Source: Adiantum capillus-veneris
Taxonomy: Eukaryota; Streptophyta; Polypodiopsida; Polypodiales; Pteridaceae
Reading direction: 5' to 3'
Assembly: GCA_014529385.2 (NCBI GenBank)
Contig: CM043942.1
Coordinates: 55,380,393 to 55,444,392, forward strand
DNA: 64,000 bases
Of this stretch, positions 1-10,607 are shown in pieces. The number at the start of each line of letters is the position of its first letter. The first letter of the stretch is position 1. The notes under the pieces are model-generated. The model was not told the DNA's origin, did not search any database, and saw only the letters and a list, made by a program, of their open reading frames with translations. The position numbers were made by a program, and so were the translations under genes.

Positions 1-5
1 GACAC

Positions 6-3000
6 ATGATCTATGAGACCAACTCACGCTTGCGAATAAGCTTTTGGAATTGTAACGGATATCCATGGAATACGAGAATTGGCATTGATGAGCTTACCAA
101 TGACTCCGATGTGATACTTCTTGTCGAAACATGGGAGCATGATGCGCAACGAATTCTTGGATTTGACAAATACGATGTGCATTCTTTGATGTGGGCCAAA
201 AATGCAAAGCAACGAAGAGGCCAAGGAGGCGTAGCATGTATGACCAAAAAGGGTTTGAAAGATGTTTCCATTGTCAAAGAAGATAAGTATAAACGCTACT
301 TATGGCTGAAAATCAGCCCACCAAATGGTCAAGTCATGTTTGTGGCCAGTTGCTACATTCCTCACTATGACTCCAACTTTTATGCTTGCTTGAATATGGA
401 TAGAGATCAGCCCTTTGTTGAACTAGAGGAAGACATTGCTCATTACAAGGATCAAGGTGAAGTCATTGTTTTTGGAGACATGAATGCTCACACAAATATG
501 CTACAACACGACACACAACAAGTAGACATGTCGCATGTCTCAAGAAGAATGGATGACTCATACATGTATAATCGAAGTTCTAATGATGCAAAAGAAGTGG
601 ATCACTATGGAAAGTCACTTCTACATATGTGCAATAGTACCGGAATGCTCATTGCAAATGGTGTATCTCTATGGCAAGGCACCAATGACTTTACATGTAG
701 AAAGCACAACAGTGCTAGCGTGATTGAGTATATGTTGTTCTCGGAAGCCACTCTAGAATGCATACAAAGCTTTACACTTGGTGAATGGAATCCGGAATCG
801 GATCATAGGATGTTATGTATTGACCTCAAGTGTGGTAAACGGCCCGAGCATGTAGCCTCCAATCATGATGTGAATGATTTGTACCTACGTCTAGACTTCA
901 AACGAGCACTTATATATGCTGATATGGTGGACCAAATGTTAAGCATGATAGAGCATCAAGAGAGCCCAACATTAAAATGCAAGTGGAAAGTTTTCAAAGA
1001 AGTAATTTTCTCTTGTGCGAAGGAATGCTTTTCGGTGAAACACATGTCTTGCAAAAGGTCTAAGAAGGGTAGCACCAAGAAGAAATGGTTTGACATGGAA
1101 TGTAGTCAAGCCCGAAAACACTTGCTAAGATTGGATGCAATCAAAGACAAGGAAGTTTACTTGGAATGTTCACACACATACAAAGCACTTGTTCAAAAGA
1201 AGAGGAGAAGGTGGGAAGTCGAAAAACAACTTCTTTTAGCACAAGAGAAAGCACATGCATGTGGCAAGTTTTGGCAAAATCTAAAAGGCAAGCGCGTTGA
1301 GAGCTTTGGTGACTTGACTCTTGAGGATATGTATATGCATTGTAAGAATCTCTATGAGCAACCCAATGTTGATAAGATGGAGTGTTGTAGCTCCCTTCCG
1401 TTTATGTCTCCCTTCTTTACCATTGAAGATGTATGCCGCGCGCTTGAGAAACTTGCTACTCGTAAGGCAGGTGACCTTCAAGGTGTCAAGGCTGAAATGA
1501 TTACATGGACAAGCAAGAAAACAAGATATTGGATATGCGATATGTTTAACCTTGCACTTCAGTATGGCATGCCTCATGATTGGAGTGCAAATTGGATCAA
1601 ACCTTTGCACAAAGGAGGAGATGTGAACAACTATCGCACTATAATGGTTGGTTCTTTAATGGCAAAGTTATTTGGATGTATCATGGAGATGAAGATAAGT
1701 GAATGGGATGAAAAGAATGGCAAACGTACACTTGGCCATGCAGGTTTTCGAAAGCATCATAGCACTATTGATCACCTTGTCACTCTTCGAGTTCTTATGG
1801 AAGCGTCTCGATTGAAAGGAAAAAAGTTGTATTGTTGCTTTGTGGATTTCAAGAAAGCTTTTGACATGGTACCGCGAGGAAATCTTTGGAGACGTATGCA
1901 AAGCCTTCAAGTGCCGAGAGAATTTATGCATGCAGTCTTTCGCATCTACCAAAAAGTGATATGTCGATTACGTATGGGAGATGGAATTTCAGAATTTTTT
2001 GCAAGCACTATTGGTGTCAAACAAGGATGCCCACTTTCCCCAACCCTCTTTGGGCTACTCATTGATGAATTGGAATGCATGGTTCTTGACTTTATGCAGC
2101 AAGAAGGCATAGAAGAGGTTAAGATTGGAAATGCGGTGATCATGCTTTTGCTTTATGCCGATGATGTAGTGCTCTTGGCACATACCTTAGAAGATGCACA
2201 AAAGCTTATGAGTGTCTTGGAACGCTTTTGCCTACATAGCGGGCTGATCGTGAATGGATCCAAAACCAAGGTTATGCTTGTAAAGACCCTCAATGATGAA
2301 AATCCATGCATTGTATATAACAATGAGAAACTTGAAGTGGTAGATCACTTCAAGTACCTTGGCCTTGAGGTTCCATCCAATCATAAATGGAAGGATTGTG
2401 CAATGCGTCGCTTGGAAGCCGGAAAGAGGGCCTATTATGCATTTGAGAACATGTGCAATGCAGGAGAGATCAAGTGTTGGGCTCTCAAAAAGTACCTCTT
2501 TGACACATTGGTGACACCGGTGCTTCTTTATGGAGTGGAGGTGTGGGGTGGAAGCATCGGGAAGTCTACTTGGAAAGAGTTTGAGAATGTCCAAAAGCGT
2601 TTTCTCACCAACTTTCTCCAAGTCAAGACACAAACACCCTACATGCTCTTACTTCTTGAGTCCGGATTGCTTCCCATTGAGGTCTTGGGCATGCAAAGGG
2701 TTGTGGAGTACATGCGTAAGACACAACGTAGCCCTTTGCATCGACTTCCTAGAATCGCATATGAAGCAAGTCAAACGGTTCAAAAGACATGCAAGAGCAA
2801 AATACTAAGTTCGGGGTGGATGCTTGATATCAAGAAATGGTTTGGAAGATGGGATGCATGTCACTTGGTCAAGGATGCGTCGATCGACTCCCAAGTTAAT
2901 GAGGCCTTCTTACAACGCCAATGTATCATGGCTTGGGAGAAATCCGGAGGTTCTCGCTTCAGCCATTACACCACACACGTTGCCCCAAACTACAAATCTC

Positions 3001-3212
3001 TCTTCTTCTCGGAACGAGGTAACCGAACCCATTCCTACATCCTTGAGCCCATCTCGTTGAGTGCGATCCGCACCATTGCCTCCATTCGTCTTAGCTCCCA
3101 TTCTCTACGCTGCGAGACAGGACGTTGGGGCACTGGCGAGGGGTGTCATCGAATTTGCACCTTATGCCCTCGTCAAGTGCGAGAGAGAGAGAGAGTACCA
3201 CACACTACTTGA
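6..3212 (+). CDS. LINE ORF2: APE endonuclease + reverse transcriptase, frameshifted at C-terminus
   Basis: This 1068-residue ORF nicks target DNA and copies LINE RNA in target-primed reverse transcription. The endonuclease domain lies at about residues 8-275. It has SFWNCNG near the start, ETW (E41), GDMNAH (157-162) and a terminal SDH (265-267). The RT domain covers about residues 525-820, with GFRKHHST, FVDFKKAFD, KQGCPLSPTLF, the catalytic YADD (717-720) and FKYLGLEV. Near residue 1051 a CTLC pair begins a zinc knuckle. A short GA run (3180-3196) then throws the frame off and the ORF ends within about 15 codons. The expected H-x4-C half of the knuckle (HTLLEC) is present in another frame ending at 3381. 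The ORF is therefore nearly intact but C-terminally frameshifted. The first ATG lies at the window edge, so the true start may be upstream. Confidence 0.85.
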   Translation: MIYETNSRLRISFWNCNGYPWNTRIGIDELTNDSDVILLVETWEHDAQRILGFDKYDVHSLMWAKNAKQRRGQGGVACMTKKGLKDVSIVKEDKYKRYLWLKISPPNGQVMFVASCYIPHYDSNFYACLNMDRDQPFVELEEDIAHYKDQGEVIVFGDMNAHTNMLQHDTQQVDMSHVSRRMDDSYMYNRSSNDAKEVDHYGKSLLHMCNSTGMLIANGVSLWQGTNDFTCRKHNSASVIEYMLFSEATLECIQSFTLGEWNPESDHRMLCIDLKCGKRPEHVASNHDVNDLYLRLDFKRALIYADMVDQMLSMIEHQESPTLKCKWKVFKEVIFSCAKECFSVKHMSCKRSKKGSTKKKWFDMECSQARKHLLRLDAIKDKEVYLECSHTYKALVQKKRRRWEVEKQLLLAQEKAHACGKFWQNLKGKRVESFGDLTLEDMYMHCKNLYEQPNVDKMECCSSLPFMSPFFTIEDVCRALEKLATRKAGDLQGVKAEMITWTSKKTRYWICDMFNLALQYGMPHDWSANWIKPLHKGGDVNNYRTIMVGSLMAKLFGCIMEMKISEWDEKNGKRTLGHAGFRKHHSTIDHLVTLRVLMEASRLKGKKLYCCFVDFKKAFDMVPRGNLWRRMQSLQVPREFMHAVFRIYQKVICRLRMGDGISEFFASTIGVKQGCPLSPTLFGLLIDELECMVLDFMQQEGIEEVKIGNAVIMLLLYADDVVLLAHTLEDAQKLMSVLERFCLHSGLIVNGSKTKVMLVKTLNDENPCIVYNNEKLEVVDHFKYLGLEVPSNHKWKDCAMRRLEAGKRAYYAFENMCNAGEIKCWALKKYLFDTLVTPVLLYGVEVWGGSIGKSTWKEFENVQKRFLTNFLQVKTQTPYMLLLLESGLLPIEVLGMQRVVEYMRKTQRSPLHRLPRIAYEASQTVQKTCKSKILSSGWMLDIKKWFGRWDACHLVKDASIDSQVNEAFLQRQCIMAWEKSGGSRFSHYTTHVAPNYKSLFFSERGNRTHSYILEPISLSAIRTIASIRLSSHSLRCETGRWGTGEGCHRICTLCPRQVRERERVPHTT

Positions 3213-3381
3213 GTGCTCAGCTTTTGACCACATTAGGTCCTCTTTTCCCCATATATTCAGCCATGATCTCTCCCTACATACCTTCCTCTCCCAACCACGA
3301 TGTGGACTCTCTATTGCGACGCTCATTTCAGCCATTTTTGAGCATCGAGAGTCACTTATGAACTCCACTCACACCACGTGA
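3183..3381 (+). pseudogene. Frameshifted C-terminal end of the LINE ORF2
   Basis: This is the continuation of the LINE ORF in a second frame. It carries HTLLECSAFDHIR, which completes the C-x2-C...H-x4-C arrangement begun by CTLC upstream, and it ends at a stop at 3381. The only obstacle between the two halves is the GA dinucleotide run at 3180-3196, so a length change in that run explains the break. Confidence 0.7.
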
Positions 3382-3489
3382 CATGTTCATTTGGTCCCAT
3401 AGGTCATATTTGACCTCCCAGGACGATACTAGAACTATCTATCTATCTCTCCTATTTCTTTTCATTGATCAGTGGCTCTATATTGTCTG

Positions 3490-4745
<1,256 letters not shown>

Positions 4746-5345
4746 CGTACACACTCATCGCAAAAAATCAACAACTTGGTGGGAGAGGGGACGGGATAGC
4801 ACGTTTCCTCGTGACTTGTGGAGATGTCAATTTTTCTAGAACTTTAAGAAAGAGTATATGAGTGTCTCTTTAGAGTAATTTTCAAAATTTTAAAATACAA
4901 AATTATAGAATTTATTAAAATAATATCAATATTGATCTTGAAAAAATCCCCTTGAAAATAATAATCCTAATATATCTTCAAATTCAAAATTCAAATTTGC
5001 ATTGAGGAGTAAAATTCCCCTCCAATTTACCTTTTTTGTATGAGACATATTTTATGTAGAGTGAAAAGTCTTTTGGCAAAAGAAAGAAAGTAAATATTTT
5101 TTTTCATTGTCAAAAGGAGGTCATTCCACAAGTCCCATTTTTTTTTTTAATAGCAAAACTCACAATTTTGAGTGAATTATATTTATCAACCCAAATAATT
5201 ACAAGGTCTTGTCATGCTCGTGTTGAGCCATGACATCATCCAGGGACCATAATTACAACGGCTATCAGGGCAACCATCCCACCCAACTCGCCCCCTTATC
5301 CTTGATACAAAGGGTCCCTTATCATGTTCTTTTGAGATCTTTTAA
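4746..5345. other. AT-rich stretch, nothing recognised
   Basis: About 600 bases of AT-rich DNA with T-runs. I see no plausible ORF, RNA gene or element end. The right half leads into the LINE remnant on the minus strand and may include its 3' untranslated part. Confidence 0.6.
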
Positions 5346-6180
5346 TTACCGATAGCCAAGATTTTCCCCCGTCCTAGGTGTGCCCTCTACTGTCAACAAA
5401 GCGCAAGTAGTCCTAGACCAATCCTCTGAGTGTTGCTTGCATCCGAGCGTCCATATTAGCACTTTGCTTTCTTGTATAATTTCTGCGAATCTTGCCACCG
5501 CAAGACCTCCTTCAAACACACGGCGGTTCCTTGTCTGCCATACATTATGTAAGAAGACGTACCTGACGATTTGAGTGTTGATGAGGATGTCAGGATCACC
5601 CAAATTCTTCCCTCCAAGGAAGAGATCAGTCTTGTAAAAACTAATTTTCCATGTTCTTTGGACCCACTTACATATTTTCCCTTTGAGGCCTTTGATAGTT
5701 GGGCAATCCATGAAGAGGTGAGCCAGATCTTCACTAGCCAACCTGCATCCTGACCCAATCCCTCTTTCCTAAATCTTCACCCCCGTCGATAGAGCACCCC
5801 AGATTACCTTCCACAAAAATACCTTCATGTGCTGCGGAACCTTTGGCTTCCAATGTTCTCCATTACTTGCTCCCACCTTTCCTCCGGCCATTGTTTTTTC
5901 CATATCTTGTTAAGGGGGCTAGACCAATTCTTCTTATGTATCATTGTCTGATAGATGTCTTTAGGATGGGGTTTCCATAAGAGACTGCTTCTGGGCCATT
6001 TCCAGGCATTCCCGTTTAACTCCGAATCACAGATAGGCATCACTATATTGACAAGCTCTTTCCTCACTTTGTGGACCAACAAGACCTCCAAGCTATTTAG
6101 TTGGTACTGGGTAACTAGAAGCTCAATGGTTTTCCAACTCTTGTTGTCACCGTCCCATAAGTGCCCCAGTCTACAAGTCT
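5346..6180 (-). pseudogene. L1-type LINE remnant, zf-RVT C-terminal domain
   Basis: Read on the minus strand, this is the C-terminal end of a plant L1-like reverse transcriptase ORF. The upstream piece contains GHLWDGDNKSW and WKPHPKD-type sequence. Next comes the zf-RVT core: KVFLWKVIWGALSTGVKI, an in-frame stop, then GCRLASEDLAHLFMDCP, where the H...C pair of the domain is visible. The remaining residues (WQTRNRRVFEG) match the usual tail after this domain. The reading frame changes once near 5825 and is interrupted by the TAG near 5775. The RT and endonuclease parts are missing, so this is a 5'-truncated dead copy, as is usual for LINEs. Confidence 0.8.
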
Positions 6181-6608
6181 TACTCCTTCACTTTTGCACT
6201 TTAGATTAAATGTTTTGTATTTAAACAAGTGATAAAATCATGAGGCTTGCCCTTGATGGATGAACAAAGAACTCTCGTACTAAATCGGCACTCTTTGTCT
6301 CAAATGTAAGTAGAGTTGCTCTTCTTTCTCACTGAGTTTCAAAAAAGCATATTTCATATTGAATTGTGTTTAGCCCAAGCTCTACAGTTATTGAAAAGAG
6401 TGAAAAATTCACGAGGCGTGCATATATGAAATCAAGACAACAGGAAAAGATTCGCAAGTGATAAAGAGGAATATCAAATGTTAAAATAGCTTGTATACAA
6501 AGTAGAAGTTTGGCGCTTGTGTATACATCTGGAAAAAGCTTGGCAAAGGAAGTGAATGTTGTAGTTGCATGTGTTTTTGCTTTTGTTTAATGGGAGGGAG
6601 GGGAGATG

Positions 6609-6639
<31 letters not shown>

Positions 6640-6649
6640 GAGAGGGGGT
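6181..6649. other. Gene-free stretch, probable end region of the Helitron
   Basis: No coding region is seen. A GA tract followed by a G run lies near 6606-6650. The Helitron 3' terminus (CTRR with a preceding hairpin in classic elements, less fixed in endonuclease-bearing types) should lie in or near this stretch, but I could not place it. Confidence 0.4.
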
Positions 6650-7305
6650 TTACTTTGGGAGCAAAAGATGTATAGAAGAGTGATCTGACCAAAAGCAAAA
6701 TCTCGTCCCTAATACTGTGGATGGCATAGGAGTTTTTAGCCAAATGTGATCGAGCTTCAAGTTGTACACTGTGGTCACATCATGGATTTTTTGTTTGTAT
6801 CCATGAGAGTGTAGTTCCCTTTCCAAGAGTTGATAGTGAGTATTTTTGAGGTTGTTGTCAATGTTGAAGTCGCCAATGATGATGCTTGTTTCAATGTCGA
6901 CAGCTGCATGAATCACACTCTTTAGTATTAGTAGCAAGGAATCCAATGGAATTTTTGGTGATTTGTAAACTGAGACTACATGGAGCAAAAGTTCTCCGTG
7001 TATAGAAATGAAAGCTTCAATGACTTCAATTCCAAGGGCTGATAGTTTCTTTGTGGAGTGAACAAAGACATGGTACTTGTGAAAGATTGACATCTGGTGT
7101 AATAATGAATGTGGTTGAAATCTGGTGCAAGTGGGTTAAAGAAAGTGTTTTGTCTTGTTTCTTGGAGGCATAGAATGTCTGACATCATTAAATTTGGATC
7201 ACTTTTAATTTGGTGAAGATGCTTCTGGATGGAGACAACATTTAGGGATTGAATGATGTAGTGTGTCTCTTGGAAGTGGAAAGCAAGGAGATCAAGTGTT
7301 CCCAT
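6650..7305 (-). pseudogene. Helitron-encoded APE-like endonuclease domain
   Basis: Two overlapping minus-strand frames make up an endonuclease/exonuclease/phosphatase fold. The upstream piece has DILCLQETRQ, which includes the metal-binding glutamate. The downstream piece has VVSVYKSP, IIIGDFNID, LDHIWLK and the terminal WSDHSSIHLLLP. One frameshift near 7000-7090 separates them. The domain follows directly on the helicase C-terminus, so it is most simply the C-terminal domain of the Rep-helicase polyprotein, not an independent LINE. No reverse transcriptase follows it. Family knowledge places such EN domains in Helentron-like Helitrons; the order seen here supports that reading. Confidence 0.75.
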
Positions 7306-9300
7306 CTGGCGTTGTTTTTAGTCTCTCCAACTCAGTGAGCATGATTGCATCAACTTTGATTTGGTTTGCAAGTATTGGTTTGAGGATGTGAAGATTAACA
7401 TGATCCTTGACTTGAGAAAGAGCTGTGTAAACCAAGCCAAGCGCATTGATTGTTGTTGGGTCAAATGCAATCGCTTGCATTGTCAAGCCTTGTGACCTAT
7501 GAATAGTTCATGCATTTGCTGCTTGAATGGGGAGCTGTGTCCTGGATACGCTATTCAGCAATTTCTTCCCAACCTGGAATTATTTTTTTGTTTCAAAGAT
7601 GGGTGTCCAGTGGTGTTCTATAAATTTAGTGTAGAGACGTGCATTTTCAGCTCGTTTTTGCCCCTGTTGAAATGTCGAAGAAATGTATCCATGCGATATG
7701 TGAATTGTTCCTTTTTTCTACGTGTTTGAGAATACCATCTGCACCATTCACTAGACCGTCGTCCATGTTGATGTTGCCACTAGAAACCTCAACTATCATT
7801 TCGCGTTTTAGCTCCAAGGTGGTTGCCAAACCCGCGGTCATCTGAGGATCATTTGAAACGACAAGATTTTTAGAGCATGTTTTGTGGAAAGTGTCTTTCG
7901 CGTGTACTATGTATGTCTAGGTAGCCAAGCCATTGAAAACAAGTCGATTATGTTCATTCTTCAATTTGTTTGTGTAGAATAGATGAGGTGTCATAAATTT
8001 GTCAAACAATTTGTTTCTAAGAGTAGAGTTCACATGGAGAAAATCTTCGTAGCCTTCCGTATTCTGTTGAGAACAGAAATAAAAATTGTGTCTGATTGGC
8101 GCATTATTTGTGTTAACTCGTGGCATTTGATATGTGTGTGCCAAAAAGAGGGTGTGAGCAATTCAACTGGTTCTTGTGGCTCGCAAAAGATCCAATGGTC
8201 CCGAACTGGGCTAGCTTGACAAAGATCTCCACAAAAAATTACGTCCAAACCACCAAATGGTTCAATGTGGTTATGCTTGATGTTGCGAAGTCTTGTATCT
8301 ATGATTCTTAGAAATCTGTTGCCTATCAAGGAGGCCTCATCAAACACAACTAGTTTGAGGTTTTTGTATAATTGTGAAAGTTCAGCAAAGCTGCTAGAAG
8401 AGAGGTTGACATTAGCTTGAAGCACGAGTGGTAGACGCAATGCAGAGTGAATTGTTGTCCCCCCAAGATTGAGTGCTGCTTTGCCAGTATATGCCAGTAG
8501 TAAAGCTGTGGGGAGTTCAATGTGAAGTTGAATCGCCAAGTTGTAGTGTCGAATTAGCCCTTGGACTATAGTTTGCAGCACGAAAGTCTTCCCTATCCCT
8601 GCACCTCCCGTCAAGAAAAGATGAATAGGCTTCATTGGCTTCAATCGTTTCTTGGTTAAAATGTCATCATAAAGGGATCGTTGATCAGTGTTTAATTTTT
8701 CAACTAATGAATGGTATTCCTCGTTCGGTAGTGCGAGCTTCTTAGAAAGAGGGAGCGACCTCGCTGCAAGTGGAGGTCCTTGAAGATCAAGATCTAGATT
8801 GTATTTGTGAATTTCCATTGTTTCTGCACTTGATGAAGTGTTCATTGAGGACTCCACAATGGTTGAAGTTGTGGTCTCTAAGCTTGAGAATTTTTTACGG
8901 TTCTCATTTATTGTTTGAGAGTGTGTGATATATTTCTCTCTCCAAGAGCTAGGTGTTGGTTCAAAGGTTGACTCTTCACCAATGAACAGTAAAAACAATA
9001 AACAAAGCTCATGATAATGTCTCTCAGAGTCCTTCTCCAATTTGAAATTGATAAACCTAATAATGCGAGTTTTTTTGTTCTTTTGAGGACAGCCACGAAC
9101 GAGCTTGTAGTTGCTAGCGTATTCAACCAAGCATAAGCACTGTAGATCAGGTGGACGGCGTGCGTACTTTGTGACTAGGTCATCGAAGAATATACTTGTG
9201 TCCTCAAGCTGCAAAGAATCCAACATGGCTCTTCTTTTCAACAACAATGTCCTCTCGGCGCTCCAATCAGCATTTATAAACACAAATTCTCTGCTAGCAC
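7292..9300 (-). pseudogene. Helitron PIF1-like helicase
   Basis: This is the SF1B helicase part of the Helitron transposase, which unwinds DNA during rolling-circle transposition. The 427-residue open part (9313-8030) has Walker A GGAGIGKT (about residues 236-243), a TIHSALRLP motif, Walker B LVVFDEAS (321-328), a GDLCQASPV motif and QIMR. Its first four codons lie in the neighbouring LTR, so that start is an artefact. Past 8030 the protein continues in broken frames. KREMIVEVSSGNINMDDGLVNGADG appears in two overlapping parts near 7840-7650, and the motif VI-like YTALSQVKDH near 7440. At least two frameshifts or stops are present. The N-terminal end joins Rep in frame across the LTR insertion site. 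Confidence 0.85.
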
Positions 9301-9877
9301 TGTTAACCCTCACGGCACACGGACACCCATCACCTACGATGGACGCGTATTATGTATTTGGTAGAGTCAGGTACCGGGCTTGTCGGTCCAATAGGGAAAG
9401 GTAGAGTGATCGCCGATGAGAGGCGCACTTTAACTTGGACATTCAAGGGATTAGTTGGTTAAGCATGGGCGCCCAAGTGTGAATGGGGTGAGCTCCTATA
9501 AAAGCCAACTAAACCTAATTTTTACTCATTCTCTCATTTGTGCAATTGAAGAGTGCTCTTGCTCCATCTCCATCTTCTTCTTCTTCTTCACCTCCTTGTG
9601 TGTGTGTGAGAGAGAGAGAGAGAGAGGGAGAGTGTGTGTGCGATCGAGCATTACGAAGGCACGACGGCGGCGAAGCGGTTGAGCGCGGCACGACTGCAGC
9701 TTCTTCTTCATCGCGGCGAGGAATCCACCACGAAGGCGAGCGTAGAGCGGTGAGTGACACACCCTTTGTTTTCTTGAGCTTGCTAGTTTAGGCTTGTTGT
9801 GTGCTTGGAGCCGTTTGTGGCTCGCATACGGTGTATTGGCAAGTCCCTTGCTTCGACAGTGCGGCAAGGAGCGCACA
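9301..9877 (+). repeat. 5' LTR
   Basis: 577 bases with TG...CA ends. It is nearly identical to 17419-17999. It carries a TATA box at 9497-9503 and a short TG/AG simple repeat near 9598-9640. Confidence 0.95.
9497..9503 (+). promoter_or_regulatory. LTR TATA box
   Basis: TATAAAA sits about 200 bases into the LTR and is repeated at 17615-17621 in the 3' LTR. It is the likely core promoter for the genomic transcript, with the start expected about 25-35 bases downstream. Confidence 0.6.
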
Positions 9878-9881
9878 TTTT

Positions 9882-9899
9882 TGGCGCCGCTGCCGGGGA
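9882..9899 (+). other. Primer binding site, tRNA-Asp type
   Basis: TGGCGCCGCTGCCGGGGA lies four bases after the 5' LTR. It matches, at all but one position, the complement of the plant tRNA-Asp 3' end that Athila-type and related elements use as primer. Confidence 0.85.
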
Positions 9900-10607
9900 T
9901 ATGCCCTACACTAAGCTCGGTTAGCACTTTACGCTTCCTTGTGGTGCAATTTCTATCATAGGAAAGGCAGGGAAGGAGTGTGTGGAAGGTTTCTGTTTTT
10001 TGCGTTTTCTGCAATTGCTGTCAAGTTTCAATTTCTGCTATTGTCTGCGTTTTCAAGTTCGGCGTTTTCACTTCCTGCAATTTTTCGCATTTCTGTCAAT
10101 TTTCTGCATTTTTTTCAATTTCTGCGTTTTTCTGTACGGGTTGGTTTGTACAAAAGATAGATCGGGATCGGGATCATTTTCCCAAGCCCAAGCCCAAGCC
10201 CAAGCCCAAGCCCAAGCCCAGGCCTCAGTCCTCAGTCTTATGATATATACTAGACTCACTCTTATATATATACCCTACTCCCTCAAGAGAGAATGAGAGC
10301 ATGTGGGACAAGTCCTCCACTCTCCTCCTTTCTCTTCCCACTTGCACCCTTAGACTTTCTAGTTTGGGCCTAGTTCCCTACTGGAAATTGACAGTTTTAG
10401 GGATTCCGAGGGCATAGAGTGACCAAACGGAGGGCTGTAAAGCACGGCACGACCCTCTGACCGATACGCTCGTTTTGAGCTATCACACGGCCCATTCCAC
10501 GACACGCTCTAAAAAATCTAGCAAAAAAAACAAACAAAAAACACGCTAAAAACTAGTCACAAGGCCTCCTAGAGCAGCTTTTTGACACCTTAGGGTATCA
10601 AAAGCAC
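9900..10607 (+). other. Leader of the LTR element with a CCCAAG repeat
   Basis: Untranslated leader between the PBS and gag. It contains about 6.7 copies of the hexanucleotide CCCAAG at 10181-10220 and several poly-T stretches. Packaging signals would be expected here, but none is identifiable by eye. Confidence 0.7.

Larger units (their letters stand above)
1..3480 (+). mobile_element. Non-LTR retrotransposon (LINE), 5' end outside window
   Basis: The first 3.4 kb is the coding part and short 3' tail of a LINE. A single long ORF with an APE-type endonuclease and a reverse transcriptase is followed by a zinc-knuckle-like C-terminus and about 100 bases of AT/CT-rich tail that merges into microsatellite DNA. 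Any ORF1 (gag-like) would lie upstream of the window. No poly-A tail or target-site duplication is visible. The 3' end is placed near 3480 only because simple repeats begin there. The clade is not assigned; the C-terminal knuckle differs from the usual plant L1 zf-RVT domain. Confidence 0.85.

Noticed and set aside
9301-9404. Helicase start at 9313 inside the LTR
   Set aside because: The first four codons belong to the LTR. The Helitron frame continues on the other side of the insertion, so this start is an artefact.
9976-10259. ORFs with Lys-Pro or Ala-Trp repeats in the LTR element leader
   Set aside because: They come from the CCCAAG hexanucleotide repeat and poly-T region upstream of gag and have no start context or homology.
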